A stretch of DNA of 19,739 nucleotides, taken from an uncultured Eubacteriales bacterium. GTDB lineage: Bacteria > Bacillota > Clostridia > Oscillospirales > Acutalibacteraceae. The DNA lies in the NCBI GenBank assembly GCA_948762645.1, contig CAQBRY010000026.1, positions 1-19,739 on the forward strand, written 5' to 3'. Below, one piece after another: positions 13,099-19,739 of this stretch. The notes under the pieces were generated by a model, which had not been told where the DNA came from, searched no databases, and saw only the letters and a program-made list of their open reading frames with translations. The first letter of the stretch is position 1. Every line of letters starts with the position of its first letter. The position numbers were made by a program, and so were the translations under genes.

Positions 13099-13295
13099 AC
13101 TTTGTCACCCCTACAGCATGGATCAAATGGTTTATCTAGTTCTGGAAAAATAGTGCCGCTGCAAAGTCCTTGTTCCAGGCTATATATTTTTTTAGCATTT
13201 TGATAAGGTATATATGCCATGGCTACAACCGGGTTTTCAGGTAAAGGTGATATGCCGTATTCTTTCTCTTTCATCTCTAAAAATAGATCTTTCAA
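13095..13295 (-). CDS. cotJA: Spore coat associated protein CotJA
   Basis: 66 residues. The family motif AMAYIPYQNAKKIYSLEQGLCSGTIFPELDKPF is complete. First gene of the cotJABC operon. The start is TTG at 13295 with AAAGGAG 9 nt upstream. In B. subtilis the operon is SigE-dependent in the mother cell. Upstream I see CATACTTT (minus strand, 13364-13371) as a possible -10, but the nearest ATA is 19 nt further upstream, so no promoter is called. The C-terminus (DPCCRGDKV) is slightly longer than usual and has two Cys. Confidence 0.93.
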   Translation of the reverse strand: MKDLFLEMKEKEYGISPLPENPVVAMAYIPYQNAKKIYSLEQGLCSGTIFPELDKPFDPCCRGDKV

Positions 13296-13454
13296 AATAT
13301 TTATCTCCTTTCACTTTTGTTTTCTGTGAACTTTTTATACATTAATATAATATGGTAAAGTAAAAAGTATGTTCTTTAAAACAATTTCAATATTTAATTA
13401 AACTAATTATAATGATATAATTAAAATATAGATTTATAAATTTTTAAATCAATT

Positions 13455-14452
13455 ATGAGTACCGATAATATAAAATCTCATATAATAAAATAAATACTAC
13501 TATATGCTTGGTATCAGCTTTAACTCTTTTCTTAACAGCAGTATACTGTCTTTGTCCAAATGATAAAAGTATGCCACACGATATTACAAGCATAAATAGA
13601 CAGAATTGTGAAAACGTATCGATAGTAGAAATTAAAAATGTCTGTAACCAATGTTTCACAAGTTTCGGAATACAAATGTTATTATCTTGTCGTAAATTTT
13701 GCCAGTGCTTAGATAACTAAAGAACAATTGTCAAAAACTATGAACCAGCAAATATTTTAAGAAATATATTAAAAAAAATAAGAAATTCTTCTAACGGATC
13801 AGTAGTTAATATTATTCCATGCGTAAATATATTGAGAATAAAGTACTAATGGAATGCATATAATGGTGAAAATGAAAGGTTTTTCGTATCTGATATAGTT
13901 GCAGGTTTAATAAGTGAATCTCAAGTATTTGATAATTATTACAGAAGAAATATATTATTTGCAGATGTCCCCACACATCAGACAAATTTAAATAATTCTG
14001 ATTTCTATAATATACTTACAAGAATATTTGTATTAGAAAGCCAACTAAATTTTCAAAGCATCTTTTTAAATAGTATTAAGTGTCCCGCCTACGATTGGGA
14101 CGCACATTATGAAAATGGAAACATTATTAGAAAACACATTTCAGCAAAACACAATATCTATAGAAAAAATATATTTATACCAATTAGAAAGAGAAAGCAA
14201 TTCTTTTTCTTGTAACTCTCCCAAATGTCTGGAATTTACTGGTTATAATGGCAATATTAGACTTTATAAACCAGTAAGTGCTACCTGTAATCGACCGGTC
14301 ATGCCACAATCTCTATAATGACAAATGATGAAAAAATTGTACACATAAATAACTCCAAAATATCAGTTTATAACTTCGAAGACGCACAACCAGAATTATT
14401 AAGTGGAGAAAAGTCTTTTTACACAACCTTTTTAAACTACAGAAAAATTTAA
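13455..14452 (+). pseudogene. Decayed gene of unknown function, multiple frameshifts and stops
   Basis: Pieces in successive frames suggest one former protein of about 330 residues. MSTDNIKSHI (13455) shifts in an A-rich stretch near 13485-13495 to NKINTTICLVSALTLFLTAVYCL, a membrane segment. This runs to TAA at 13718. The same frame continues after that stop (RTIVKNYEPANILRN...) to another TAA near 13847 and on (NAYNGENERFFVSDIVAGLISESQ...) to about 14213. A different frame carries 14109-14318, and the last 44 codons start with an overlapping ATG at 14318. The stops are TAA, so Trp recoding does not explain them. I do not recognise the protein. Confidence 0.55.
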
Positions 14453-14473
14453 ATTTAATCAAATAATCTGCTG

Positions 14474-14501
14474 GCACTACGTGACATTTATTATGTAGTG
14501 C
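14474..14501 (+). terminator. Hairpin after the decayed gene
   Basis: GCACTAC and GTAGTGC pair, extended by four weaker pairs, around a short loop. A T-rich stretch follows. It is a weak terminator candidate just before the next promoter. Confidence 0.4.
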
Positions 14502-14513
14502 TGATTATTTATA

Positions 14514-14541
14514 TTGACTTTGCACAAAATACTATTATAAT
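14514..14541 (+). promoter_or_regulatory. SigA-type promoter of the third leader peptide
   Basis: TTGACT, a 16-nt spacer and TATAAT. It begins TTGACTTTG, the same nine bases as the promoter of leader peptide A. Confidence 0.6.
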
Positions 14542-14591
14542 TAATAATGGTCTTATAATTTAATTATATAACTTTCATATGGGAGAAAAAA

Positions 14592-14972
14592 ATGAATGAA
14601 AAAATAATGGAAAAACTTAAAGACAGAAACTTTAGCAAAAAATTACTCGGACTTAAAACTATAAACCAAGTAAAAGAAACATTTGAGAACGAATGTATTA
14701 AAATAACTGACGATGAAATAGAAGAACTAAGAAAATCTATCAATTTAATAGTCAACGAAATAAAGGCATTACCGGAAAATAATTCTTATATTTCTGGAGG
14801 AACCGATCAAAATCTTAATAAAATAAATGATAATAATGTAAATCCGGAAACCTCAATTTTAAATAATATTTATAAAAAAGTAAAAGATAGAAAATACTTA
14901 ATATCTTCTTATTTATTAATACTAGCTAACCAAAAAGATTTATTTCCAAACACTAAAACATGGTGGATATAA
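14592..14972 (+). CDS. Nif11-like double-glycine leader peptide (C)
   Basis: 126 residues. The leader MNEKIMEKLKDRNFSKKLLGLKT...EIKALPENNSYISGG (1-70) aligns with leaders A and B (EKL.[D/N]..F..K, KT..[Q/E]VK..F, [I/V]..LPE...). The C-terminal ~56 residues differ: Asn-rich, then hydrophobic (YLISSYLLILANQ), ending TWWI. GGGAG precedes the ATG. It is probably an exported peptide like the other two but with an unrelated released part. It lies about 13.6 kb from the other pair and on the opposite strand. Confidence 0.65.
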   Translation: MNEKIMEKLKDRNFSKKLLGLKTINQVKETFENECIKITDDEIEELRKSINLIVNEIKALPENNSYISGGTDQNLNKINDNNVNPETSILNNIYKKVKDRKYLISSYLLILANQKDLFPNTKTWWI

Positions 14973-14991
14973 TAAAAATATTAAAAATAAT

Positions 14992-15033
14992 CTTTCCAAA
15001 TAATATAATTAAAAAATAAAATCATTTGGAAAG
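14992..15033. repeat. 10-bp inverted repeat with 22-nt loop
   Basis: CTTTCCAAAT and ATTTGGAAAG, followed by GATCTTTT. It could terminate the leader peptide C transcript or regulate the broken ORF after it. The loop is long for a terminator. Confidence 0.4.
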
Positions 15034-15045
15034 GATCTTTTAAAA

Positions 15046-15275
15046 GTGTTTTCAGAAATTAGTATCAAAAATGATATTATGCCCTATACTATATAAAAAC
15101 AGGAGTGGGAGTAGTATCATTTGGCTGTGTGGTTTTAGCAGGAGCTGCATTATTTGACGGTCTGCTTTATGTATTAACTTTTGGACATTTTTATTTTTCA
15201 CCAACAGATCTAGCTAATGCTTTTTCAGGGCTGTCCTATCGTACTATTCCTACTGAAATTATTAATCGAGATTGA
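15046..15275 (+). pseudogene. Broken short membrane peptide gene
   Basis: A GTG after GGAAAGGAT opens 16 codons (FSEISIKNDIMPYTI) to TAA at about 15094. Shifted by one frame, an open stretch continues as KTGVGVVSFGCVVLAGAALFDGL... with two hydrophobic parts, to TGA at 15273. One indel near 15090 would join them into a peptide of about 75 residues. It may have been an immunity or bacteriocin-like partner of leader peptide C, but I see no family match. Confidence 0.35.
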
Positions 15276-15600
15276 GCCTTTAAGTAATATCTGTTATAGT
15301 CATAACAGAATAGCCTTAATTTATGTACATAAAAAATAGCTTGAATTAAAAATATAATATATAGTTGCTTATATAGAAGTTCATTAAATATCAGTAAATT
15401 CTGTCTAAGTCAGATAACACTTTTAAATTATTTTTTGATAAATATTCTAAAGGATAATCTATTATGAAATACCTTTCGTCTGGTAATACCAATTACTAAA
15501 CAGAAGGTTTTATTATTTGCATAAATTAAAATTCTAATGCATTTAAGATATAAATGTTGTAAAATTATAAGTTGCATAAATAATTACTGAAGGTGAAAAA
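15276..15600. other. Intergenic region before thyX
   Basis: 325 bp. It holds a small inverted repeat, CTGTTAT-AGTC-ATAACAG (15291-15308), and AT-rich sequence with no open frame of note. No clear promoter for thyX could be fixed. Confidence 0.4.
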
Positions 15601-16368
15601 ATGTTAAGTGTAAAATTACTATCATATACACAAGATCCTGAAAAACTTATAGCTTCAGCTGCTAAACTTTGTTATTCCCCGTCGACTATAGAGGAAACAA
15701 GAGAAAAATTGACTGATGAAAACGTAAAATCTTTCGTAAAAATGCTTGCAAAAATAGGTCATGAAAGTCCCATAGAACATGCAAGTTTTACTTTTGGCAT
15801 AGAAGGAGTATCAAGAGCACTCCTTGCACAAATTACAAGACACCGAATCGCCTCTTATAGCGTACAAAGTCAACGTTACGTTAAAGAAGTACAATTTGAA
15901 TATATCGTACCGCCGGAAATAGAAAATATTAAGGAAGCAAAACAAGAATTCCTCAAGTCCATGCATGAGGCTCAAGATCACTACGACAATCTAACCGATA
16001 TCCTACAAAATCATCATAAAGAAATAATGATTAAAAACGGTGTGGACGAAAAAACAGCTCAAAGACTATCCGAAAAACAAGCTATTGAAGATGCAAGATT
16101 CGTCCTTCCAAACGCATGTGAAACTAAAATAATATGTACATTTAACGCAAGAAGTTTACTCAACTTTTTTGCTCACAGATGCTGTAACAGAGCTCAGTGG
16201 GAAATAAGACAAGTTGCTACAGAAATGTTAAAACTAGTTATAAAAGTAGCACCAAATATATTTTATAACGCTGGTCCTGCATGCACCAGAGGAAGCTGCA
16301 GCGAAGGAAACATGACATGCGGAAAAATTTTAGAAGTAAGAGATATGTTTAAAAAAATAAAGGGGTAA
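15601..16368 (+). CDS. thyX: Flavin-dependent thymidylate synthase ThyX
   Basis: 255 residues. It has the ThyX signature RHR-x2-S-x4-S-x-R at 80-92 (RHRIASYSVQSQR), the HESPIEHASFTFGIEG segment, VLPNACETKIICTFNARSL and HRCCNRAQWEIR. It methylates dUMP to dTMP using FAD, NADPH and methylene-tetrahydrofolate. GAAGGTGA lies just before the ATG. The C-terminus is longer than the minimal family and carries a Cys-rich end (CTRGSCSEGNMTCGKI), seen in clostridial members. Directly followed by the dTMP kinase gene, so consecutive steps in dTTP synthesis are encoded together. Confidence 0.96.
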   Translation: MLSVKLLSYTQDPEKLIASAAKLCYSPSTIEETREKLTDENVKSFVKMLAKIGHESPIEHASFTFGIEGVSRALLAQITRHRIASYSVQSQRYVKEVQFEYIVPPEIENIKEAKQEFLKSMHEAQDHYDNLTDILQNHHKEIMIKNGVDEKTAQRLSEKQAIEDARFVLPNACETKIICTFNARSLLNFFAHRCCNRAQWEIRQVATEMLKLVIKVAPNIFYNAGPACTRGSCSEGNMTCGKILEVRDMFKKIKG

Positions 16369-16373
16369 TTTAA

Positions 16374-17096
16374 GTGAAAGGGAAGCTAATAGTTATCGAG
16401 GGATTAGATGGAAGCGGTAAAAAAACCCAGACTAAACTCCTATATGAACACATAAAAAAAATAAATTCCAATACTACATACATTTCGTTTCCTGACTATG
16501 ATAGTCCGTCCTCAGCTCTTATAAAAATGTATTTAAATTCGGAATTCGGAAATGATCCTTCGTCTGTAAACGCTTATGCGGCTTCATCGTTTTTCGCCAT
16601 AGACAGATTCGCAAGTTATAAAAAAACATGGTCCAAATTATATCAAAACGGTCATATCATTATTGCTGACAGATATACTACTTCAAATCCTGTATACCAA
16701 ATGTCCAAGCTTCCCGAACAGGATTGGAATAAATATTTGTCATGGTTATACGATTATGAATATAATAAACTAGAATTACCCATTCCAGACAAAGTAATTT
16801 TTCTAGACGTCCCTATAGAAATCTCACAATCACTTATGGAAAAAAGATATCTAGTTAATAATGGTAAAAAAGATTTACACGAAAATAACATAATATTTTT
16901 AAAAAAATGTAAAAAAATTTCGCAATTTGTTGCTAATTTTGATAATTGGCACATAATAAATTGTGTATCAAATGGGATTATTAAAAATAAGGAAGATATC
17001 CACAAAGAAATACTCAAAGCACTACCTGAGGAGATGCTCTTAATTGAATCTAGAATTTCGTCCCCCGAATATACAAGACAAACCCCGGATAAATAA
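16374..17096 (+). CDS. tmk: Thymidylate kinase (dTMP kinase)
   Basis: 240 residues. The P-loop GLDGSGKKTQ is at 10-19, the DR(Y/x) motif is IIIADRYTTSNPVYQ, and VIFLDVPIEIS is the fourth strand. It phosphorylates dTMP to dTDP. The start is GTG at 16374, 5 nt after the thyX stop, with AAAGGGG inside the end of thyX, so coupling is likely. The last 53 nt overlap the next gene in another frame. It is slightly longer than the ~210-residue family norm and may belong to a divergent tmk subgroup. Confidence 0.9.
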   Translation: MKGKLIVIEGLDGSGKKTQTKLLYEHIKKINSNTTYISFPDYDSPSSALIKMYLNSEFGNDPSSVNAYAASSFFAIDRFASYKKTWSKLYQNGHIIIADRYTTSNPVYQMSKLPEQDWNKYLSWLYDYEYNKLELPIPDKVIFLDVPIEISQSLMEKRYLVNNGKKDLHENNIIFLKKCKKISQFVANFDNWHIINCVSNGIIKNKEDIHKEILKALPEEMLLIESRISSPEYTRQTPDK

Positions 17097-17928
17097 TATA
17101 CTTAAAAATATTTATTCTATAAAGTCTGACGCCGCCTTTGGTACAATATATATATGGTCAGATGTTTTTAATACTAAAATATATAATTTTGAAGACGCTC
17201 TTATAGTAAGTTACGCCACTGAAACAATAAAATATGCTTTCCCCTTTACTCAAAAAGACCCTAAACATATTATAGACCTTATGATTCTCAATCATAAAAA
17301 ATTTAATCCACAAACCCCTTTTTCATTTACCGGACTATTGGAAAAGGAAATTGAATACCTAGAAAAAGAGTTTCCAAACATGTTTGTATTTATCCCTAGA
17401 AGAGGAATGTGGGAATATATATATTCTTGTGATGACCTTTCTACCCTTTCCGGTAAAAAATATCACAGTAAACGAAATCATATCAATAATTTTAAAAAAT
17501 TATATACATTTGAATATGAAAAAATAAAAAATGAAAATATCTTAGATTGTCATGAATTTATTCAAAAGTGGTTTAAAATAAACGGTAATATTAAGCCCGA
17601 AAAATTTGCAATATGTAAATCTCTGGATTATTATGAAAAACTCAATTTTTTAGGTGCAGTAATAAAAGTAAACGGAAAAATTATAGCACTAACTCTAGGA
17701 GAACAAATAAACTCAGATACTTTCATAATACATTTTGAAAAAGCCCTTAAATCTTATAGTGGCTCTTACAGTATAATAAATTACGAATTTTCCAAAACAT
17801 TATATGCCCTTGGTTTTAAATACATAAATAGAGAAGAAGACCTTGATATTCCGGGTCTTAGAAAATCTAAACTGTCTTATAATCCGTTGATGTTAATTAA
17901 AAAATATGACGCAATTTTAAGTGAGTGA
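17044..17928 (+). CDS. DUF2156 protein (GNAT-like, related to the LPG synthase C-terminal domain)
   Basis: 294 residues. Motifs typical of DUF2156 are present: FRPPNIQDKPRINNIL, AFGTIYIWSDVF, YAFPF, RRGMWEYIYSCDDLSTLSGKKYHSKRNHINNF, and a late ALTLGEQI...IHFEKAL. It ends INREEDLDIPGLRKSKLSYNP. The fold is related to aminoacyl-transferases of the MprF C-terminus and FemX. The substrate is unknown. The start is TTG at 17044 with GAGGAG 10 nt upstream, overlapping tmk by 53 nt, so it is read in an operon with thyX and tmk. It ends in TGA followed directly by TAA. Confidence 0.88.
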   Translation: MNLEFRPPNIQDKPRINNILKNIYSIKSDAAFGTIYIWSDVFNTKIYNFEDALIVSYATETIKYAFPFTQKDPKHIIDLMILNHKKFNPQTPFSFTGLLEKEIEYLEKEFPNMFVFIPRRGMWEYIYSCDDLSTLSGKKYHSKRNHINNFKKLYTFEYEKIKNENILDCHEFIQKWFKINGNIKPEKFAICKSLDYYEKLNFLGAVIKVNGKIIALTLGEQINSDTFIIHFEKALKSYSGSYSIINYEFSKTLYALGFKYINREEDLDIPGLRKSKLSYNPLMLIKKYDAILSE

Positions 17929-18820
17929 TAATAATATGATTTTTAAAACAGCTGATGGTTCTATGAGAGAAGAAATTATTGAAAATATGAAAATAGGCTT
18001 TGAAGAACCTGACAGCTGTGTAAGATTTTTCTTCGATAATAAAGTTGATCTTAATAATTGTATTGTTTGCATAGACGACAATAAGATAATCTCTTCACTT
18101 CATATTATACCCACTAAAATATATGGAGAAAATGGTCCTATTCCTGTTGATTATATATACGCTGCTACTACTTTACCTGAATATAGATCCAAAGGATATA
18201 TGTCCAAACTTATAGAAAGTTCAAATAAAATTTCATACTTAAGAGGTAGCAGAGCTTCCATACTGATACCCGCTAATAAAGGTCTGTTCAATTTCTATAA
18301 TAAATTAGGATATAAGACTTTCTATAAATATAAAAAAATTACCATAAGTAACTCAAAAATGAAAAGTTTTGTAAAAAAATATGGTATTTCTTTTAGCAGC
18401 TTTTCCTTTGAAAATGTATTCAATACATATCTTAAAAATCATTCTAATTTAGGTGACACCGTATGGAGTAAATCAGATATAGAATATGCTTTTAATATGA
18501 ATGAATTTTTAGACGGAATAAATGTTTACACAAATGACGGATATGCTATATGCTATATCCAAAAGCAAAACACTGTAAAAATAGCAGAATTTTCAACCAT
18601 TCCTTCTGACGTATACAATTTGCTTGGTAATATATACTATAGACTTCCAAATTACAGTTTTTACGAAATTATTCTGCCTACAAATTATAATCATATAAAT
18701 ATTAACGGTGAAATATTTAATCATGGACTAATTAAACCTTATACATCAGAACTAAAATATTTTATAAAAAAAATATCCAACAGTACTTGCGATCCTTATT
18801 TCAGCTTTACATTGGAATAG
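17921..18820 (+). CDS. GNAT family N-acetyltransferase, Eis-like
   Basis: 299 residues. The N-terminal GNAT domain has the acetyl-CoA loop in TTLPEYRSKGYMSKLIE and ILIPANKGLFNFYNKLGY. A second half (from about 150) resembles the C-terminal part of Eis-type acetyltransferases. The substrate is unknown; in relatives it may be an amine on a drug or protein. The start is GTG at 17921, overlapping the DUF2156 gene by 8 nt, or ATG at 17936; neither has a strong Shine-Dalgarno, and coupled translation is likely. Last gene of the thyX operon. Confidence 0.82.
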   Translation: MSDNNMIFKTADGSMREEIIENMKIGFEEPDSCVRFFFDNKVDLNNCIVCIDDNKIISSLHIIPTKIYGENGPIPVDYIYAATTLPEYRSKGYMSKLIESSNKISYLRGSRASILIPANKGLFNFYNKLGYKTFYKYKKITISNSKMKSFVKKYGISFSSFSFENVFNTYLKNHSNLGDTVWSKSDIEYAFNMNEFLDGINVYTNDGYAICYIQKQNTVKIAEFSTIPSDVYNLLGNIYYRLPNYSFYEIILPTNYNHININGEIFNHGLIKPYTSELKYFIKKISNSTCDPYFSFTLE

Positions 18821-18851
18821 TATTTAAATTATTCGATTAATATATAAAAAC

Positions 18852-18884
18852 CAAATCTACCCGATGTAAAGTCGGGCAGATTTG
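18852..18884. terminator. Terminator between convergent genes
   Basis: CAAATCT-A-CCCGA and TCGGG-C-AGATTTG around a 7-nt loop (one mismatch). On the minus strand it is followed by GTTTTTATAT, so it mainly terminates the 18898-19467 gene. It may also stop the GNAT transcript. Confidence 0.7.
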
Positions 18885-18897
18885 ATCATATACCTTT

Positions 18898-19467
18898 TTA
18901 TTCGGCACTACTTAAATATTCCCTTAAAGTTCTAACATGCTCAGATTCAGTGTTTAATACATAGATATTTTCAAAATTAGTCTCCTTATAAAAGAGTTGA
19001 ATATATTTTTTCAAAGGAATAGCTGAAAATACTGCCAATTCTGGTTTATAGCCTTGGTCCTTCTTATATCTTATCTCATAGGTTAAATCTGCTACCATAA
19101 TTTTTCCATTTACAGGACTAATATAAAGGTTTGCCACATGTTCTTGGCCAAAAATTATAAAATAATTTTTTATCTTCCAGCTACTCAACTCATTTGCTAC
19201 ACAACAAGCAAAGTTACGGCAAACACCTTTGTGATATTTGTTAACCATATCACATGACACCGATTTAAAATTTGCTTCCCACCCTCCATCAAGTTTATCT
19301 ACCATTTTATCTATCTTATTAATTGCAAAATCTTTGTCATATTGACATTTACCCGCCATAACTTTAAACCATATTTCAAAACATACTTCTTGACCTAAAG
19401 GAGTCAGTTCCCATGCAGAAATTGTCGGCAAAATCCACAAAGCACTAAAACTAATCGTCCATAACAT
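18898..19467 (-). CDS. Exported transglutaminase-like protein
   Basis: 189 residues. A signal peptide is likely (residues 1-18, LWTISFSALWILPTISA). The middle part fits a transglutaminase-type Cys-His-Asp triad: GVCRNFACCVANEL (Cys83), FGQEHVANLY (His110) and GKIMVADLTY (Asp127). Such domains act as cysteine proteases or crosslinking enzymes. The family cannot be fixed more closely by eye. There is no good Shine-Dalgarno before the ATG at 19467. It is divergent from the gene at 19624, with a palindrome between them. Confidence 0.55.
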   Translation of the reverse strand: MLWTISFSALWILPTISAWELTPLGQEVCFEIWFKVMAGKCQYDKDFAINKIDKMVDKLDGGWEANFKSVSCDMVNKYHKGVCRNFACCVANELSSWKIKNYFIIFGQEHVANLYISPVNGKIMVADLTYEIRYKKDQGYKPELAVFSAIPLKKYIQLFYKETNFENIYVLNTESEHVRTLREYLSSAE

Positions 19468-19540
19468 TATAATAATTTAAATATATAAATATGATAATAT
19501 TAATTTAACAAAAAATCAATAGTCATACTGACAAAAATAT

Positions 19541-19557
19541 TTGTAAAAAATTTACAA
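19541..19557. promoter_or_regulatory. Palindrome in a divergent intergenic region
   Basis: TTGTAAA-AAA-TTTACAA, a perfect 7-bp inverted repeat. Its position between divergent genes fits an operator, but no bound regulator is known. Confidence 0.35.
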
Positions 19558-19623
19558 TCATTATTTTAAATATTTTTCATATAAATTTTTTATGGTAAGT
19601 AATTTATATGAGGTGAAATAATT

Positions 19624-19739
19624 ATGTCAATAGTATACTTAAATAATTTTATAAACGACACTTGCAATTATAGCGGAGGTGGAGACTCGAAATATTACAT
19701 AAATCTTATAATAGACGAGATTATCCCATATTTAGATAC
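19624..19739 (+). CDS. Probable N-acetylmuramoyl-L-alanine amidase, 5' end only
   Basis: The 38 complete codons before the window edge start MSIVYLNNFINDTC and continue YSGGGDSKYYINLIIDEIIPY. The pattern (YL.....N.Y..GG.E..Y.N.I.D...PYL) resembles the N-terminus of Amidase_3 cell-wall amidases. Catalytic residues would lie beyond the window. GAGGTG precedes the ATG at about 9 nt. There is no signal peptide in the visible part. Confidence 0.5.
   Translation, partial: MSIVYLNNFINDTCNYSGGGDSKYYINLIIDEIIPYLD

Noticed and set aside
13364..13394. SigE promoter for cotJA (AATATT and CATACTTT on the minus strand)
   Set aside because: The spacing is about 2-3 nt longer than the known SigE range, so I mention it only within the cotJA entry.
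1..19739. CRISPR array, rRNA or riboswitch
   Set aside because: No regularly spaced repeats, rRNA segments or recognisable riboswitch cores were seen on either strand.

Overview
The window is strongly AT-rich and carries genes found only in endospore-forming Firmicutes: gpr (germination protease), spoIIP (engulfment hydrolase) and the cotJABC spore-coat operon. It also has ThyX-type thymidylate synthase, a DUF2156 protein, a DUF11 protein and Nif11-like leader peptides. A low-GC anaerobic member of the Clostridia is the best fit. I cannot name the genus. Several genes are decayed (3419-4129, 5287-5346, 8904-9498, 13455-14452, probably 15046-15275).

The main result is at 9550-13295. The cotJA-cotJB-cotJC operon (minus strand) is complete except that cotJC, a manganese-catalase-like coat protein gene, is cut in two by a 2,673-bp element. 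The 5' part lies at 12645-12840 and the 3' part at 9550-9977. The element ends share a 6-bp core, ATTCTT on the plus strand (9972-9977 and 12645-12650). Joining the halves at this core restores the reading frame TEE|LAHLE, inside the ExxH metal-ligand motif, and gives a 205-residue CotJC. Inside the element are a large serine recombinase of the SpoIVCA type, a membrane-tethered peptide deformylase as cargo, and a 59-codon ORF that could be the directionality factor. Both ends carry the same 9-bp arm in inverted orientation, exactly 12 bp from the core, so the excised circle would have a symmetric attP. This is the architecture of a skin-like element that is excised in the mother cell during sporulation. 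It is unusually small and sits in cotJC rather than sigK.

Layout: 41-1031, two Nif11-type double-glycine leader peptides; 1127-2278, a GH25-LysM lysozyme without a signal peptide; 2590-2964, a PAAR-like protein; 3177-3347, tRNA-Thr and tRNA-Tyr with promoter and terminator; 3419-4129, an amidase gene with two TGA codons at conserved Trp positions; 4220-5116, a DUF11 protein; 5287-5783, a transposase fragment and a possible short ORF; 5775-8732, a small membrane protein, spoIIP, a small exported protein on the other strand, and gpr; 8904-9498, a decayed gene; 9550-13295, the interrupted cotJ operon; 13455-14452, a decayed gene; 14592-14972, a third leader peptide; 15601-18820, a likely operon thyX-tmk-DUF2156-GNAT; 18898-19467, an exported transglutaminase-like protein; 19624 to the end, the start of a probable amidase.

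The sporulation genes act at engulfment (SpoIIP), coat assembly (CotJ) and germination (GPR). ThyX makes dTMP and Tmk phosphorylates it. The leader-peptide genes form one family with related promoters, but no processing or export gene for them is in the window.
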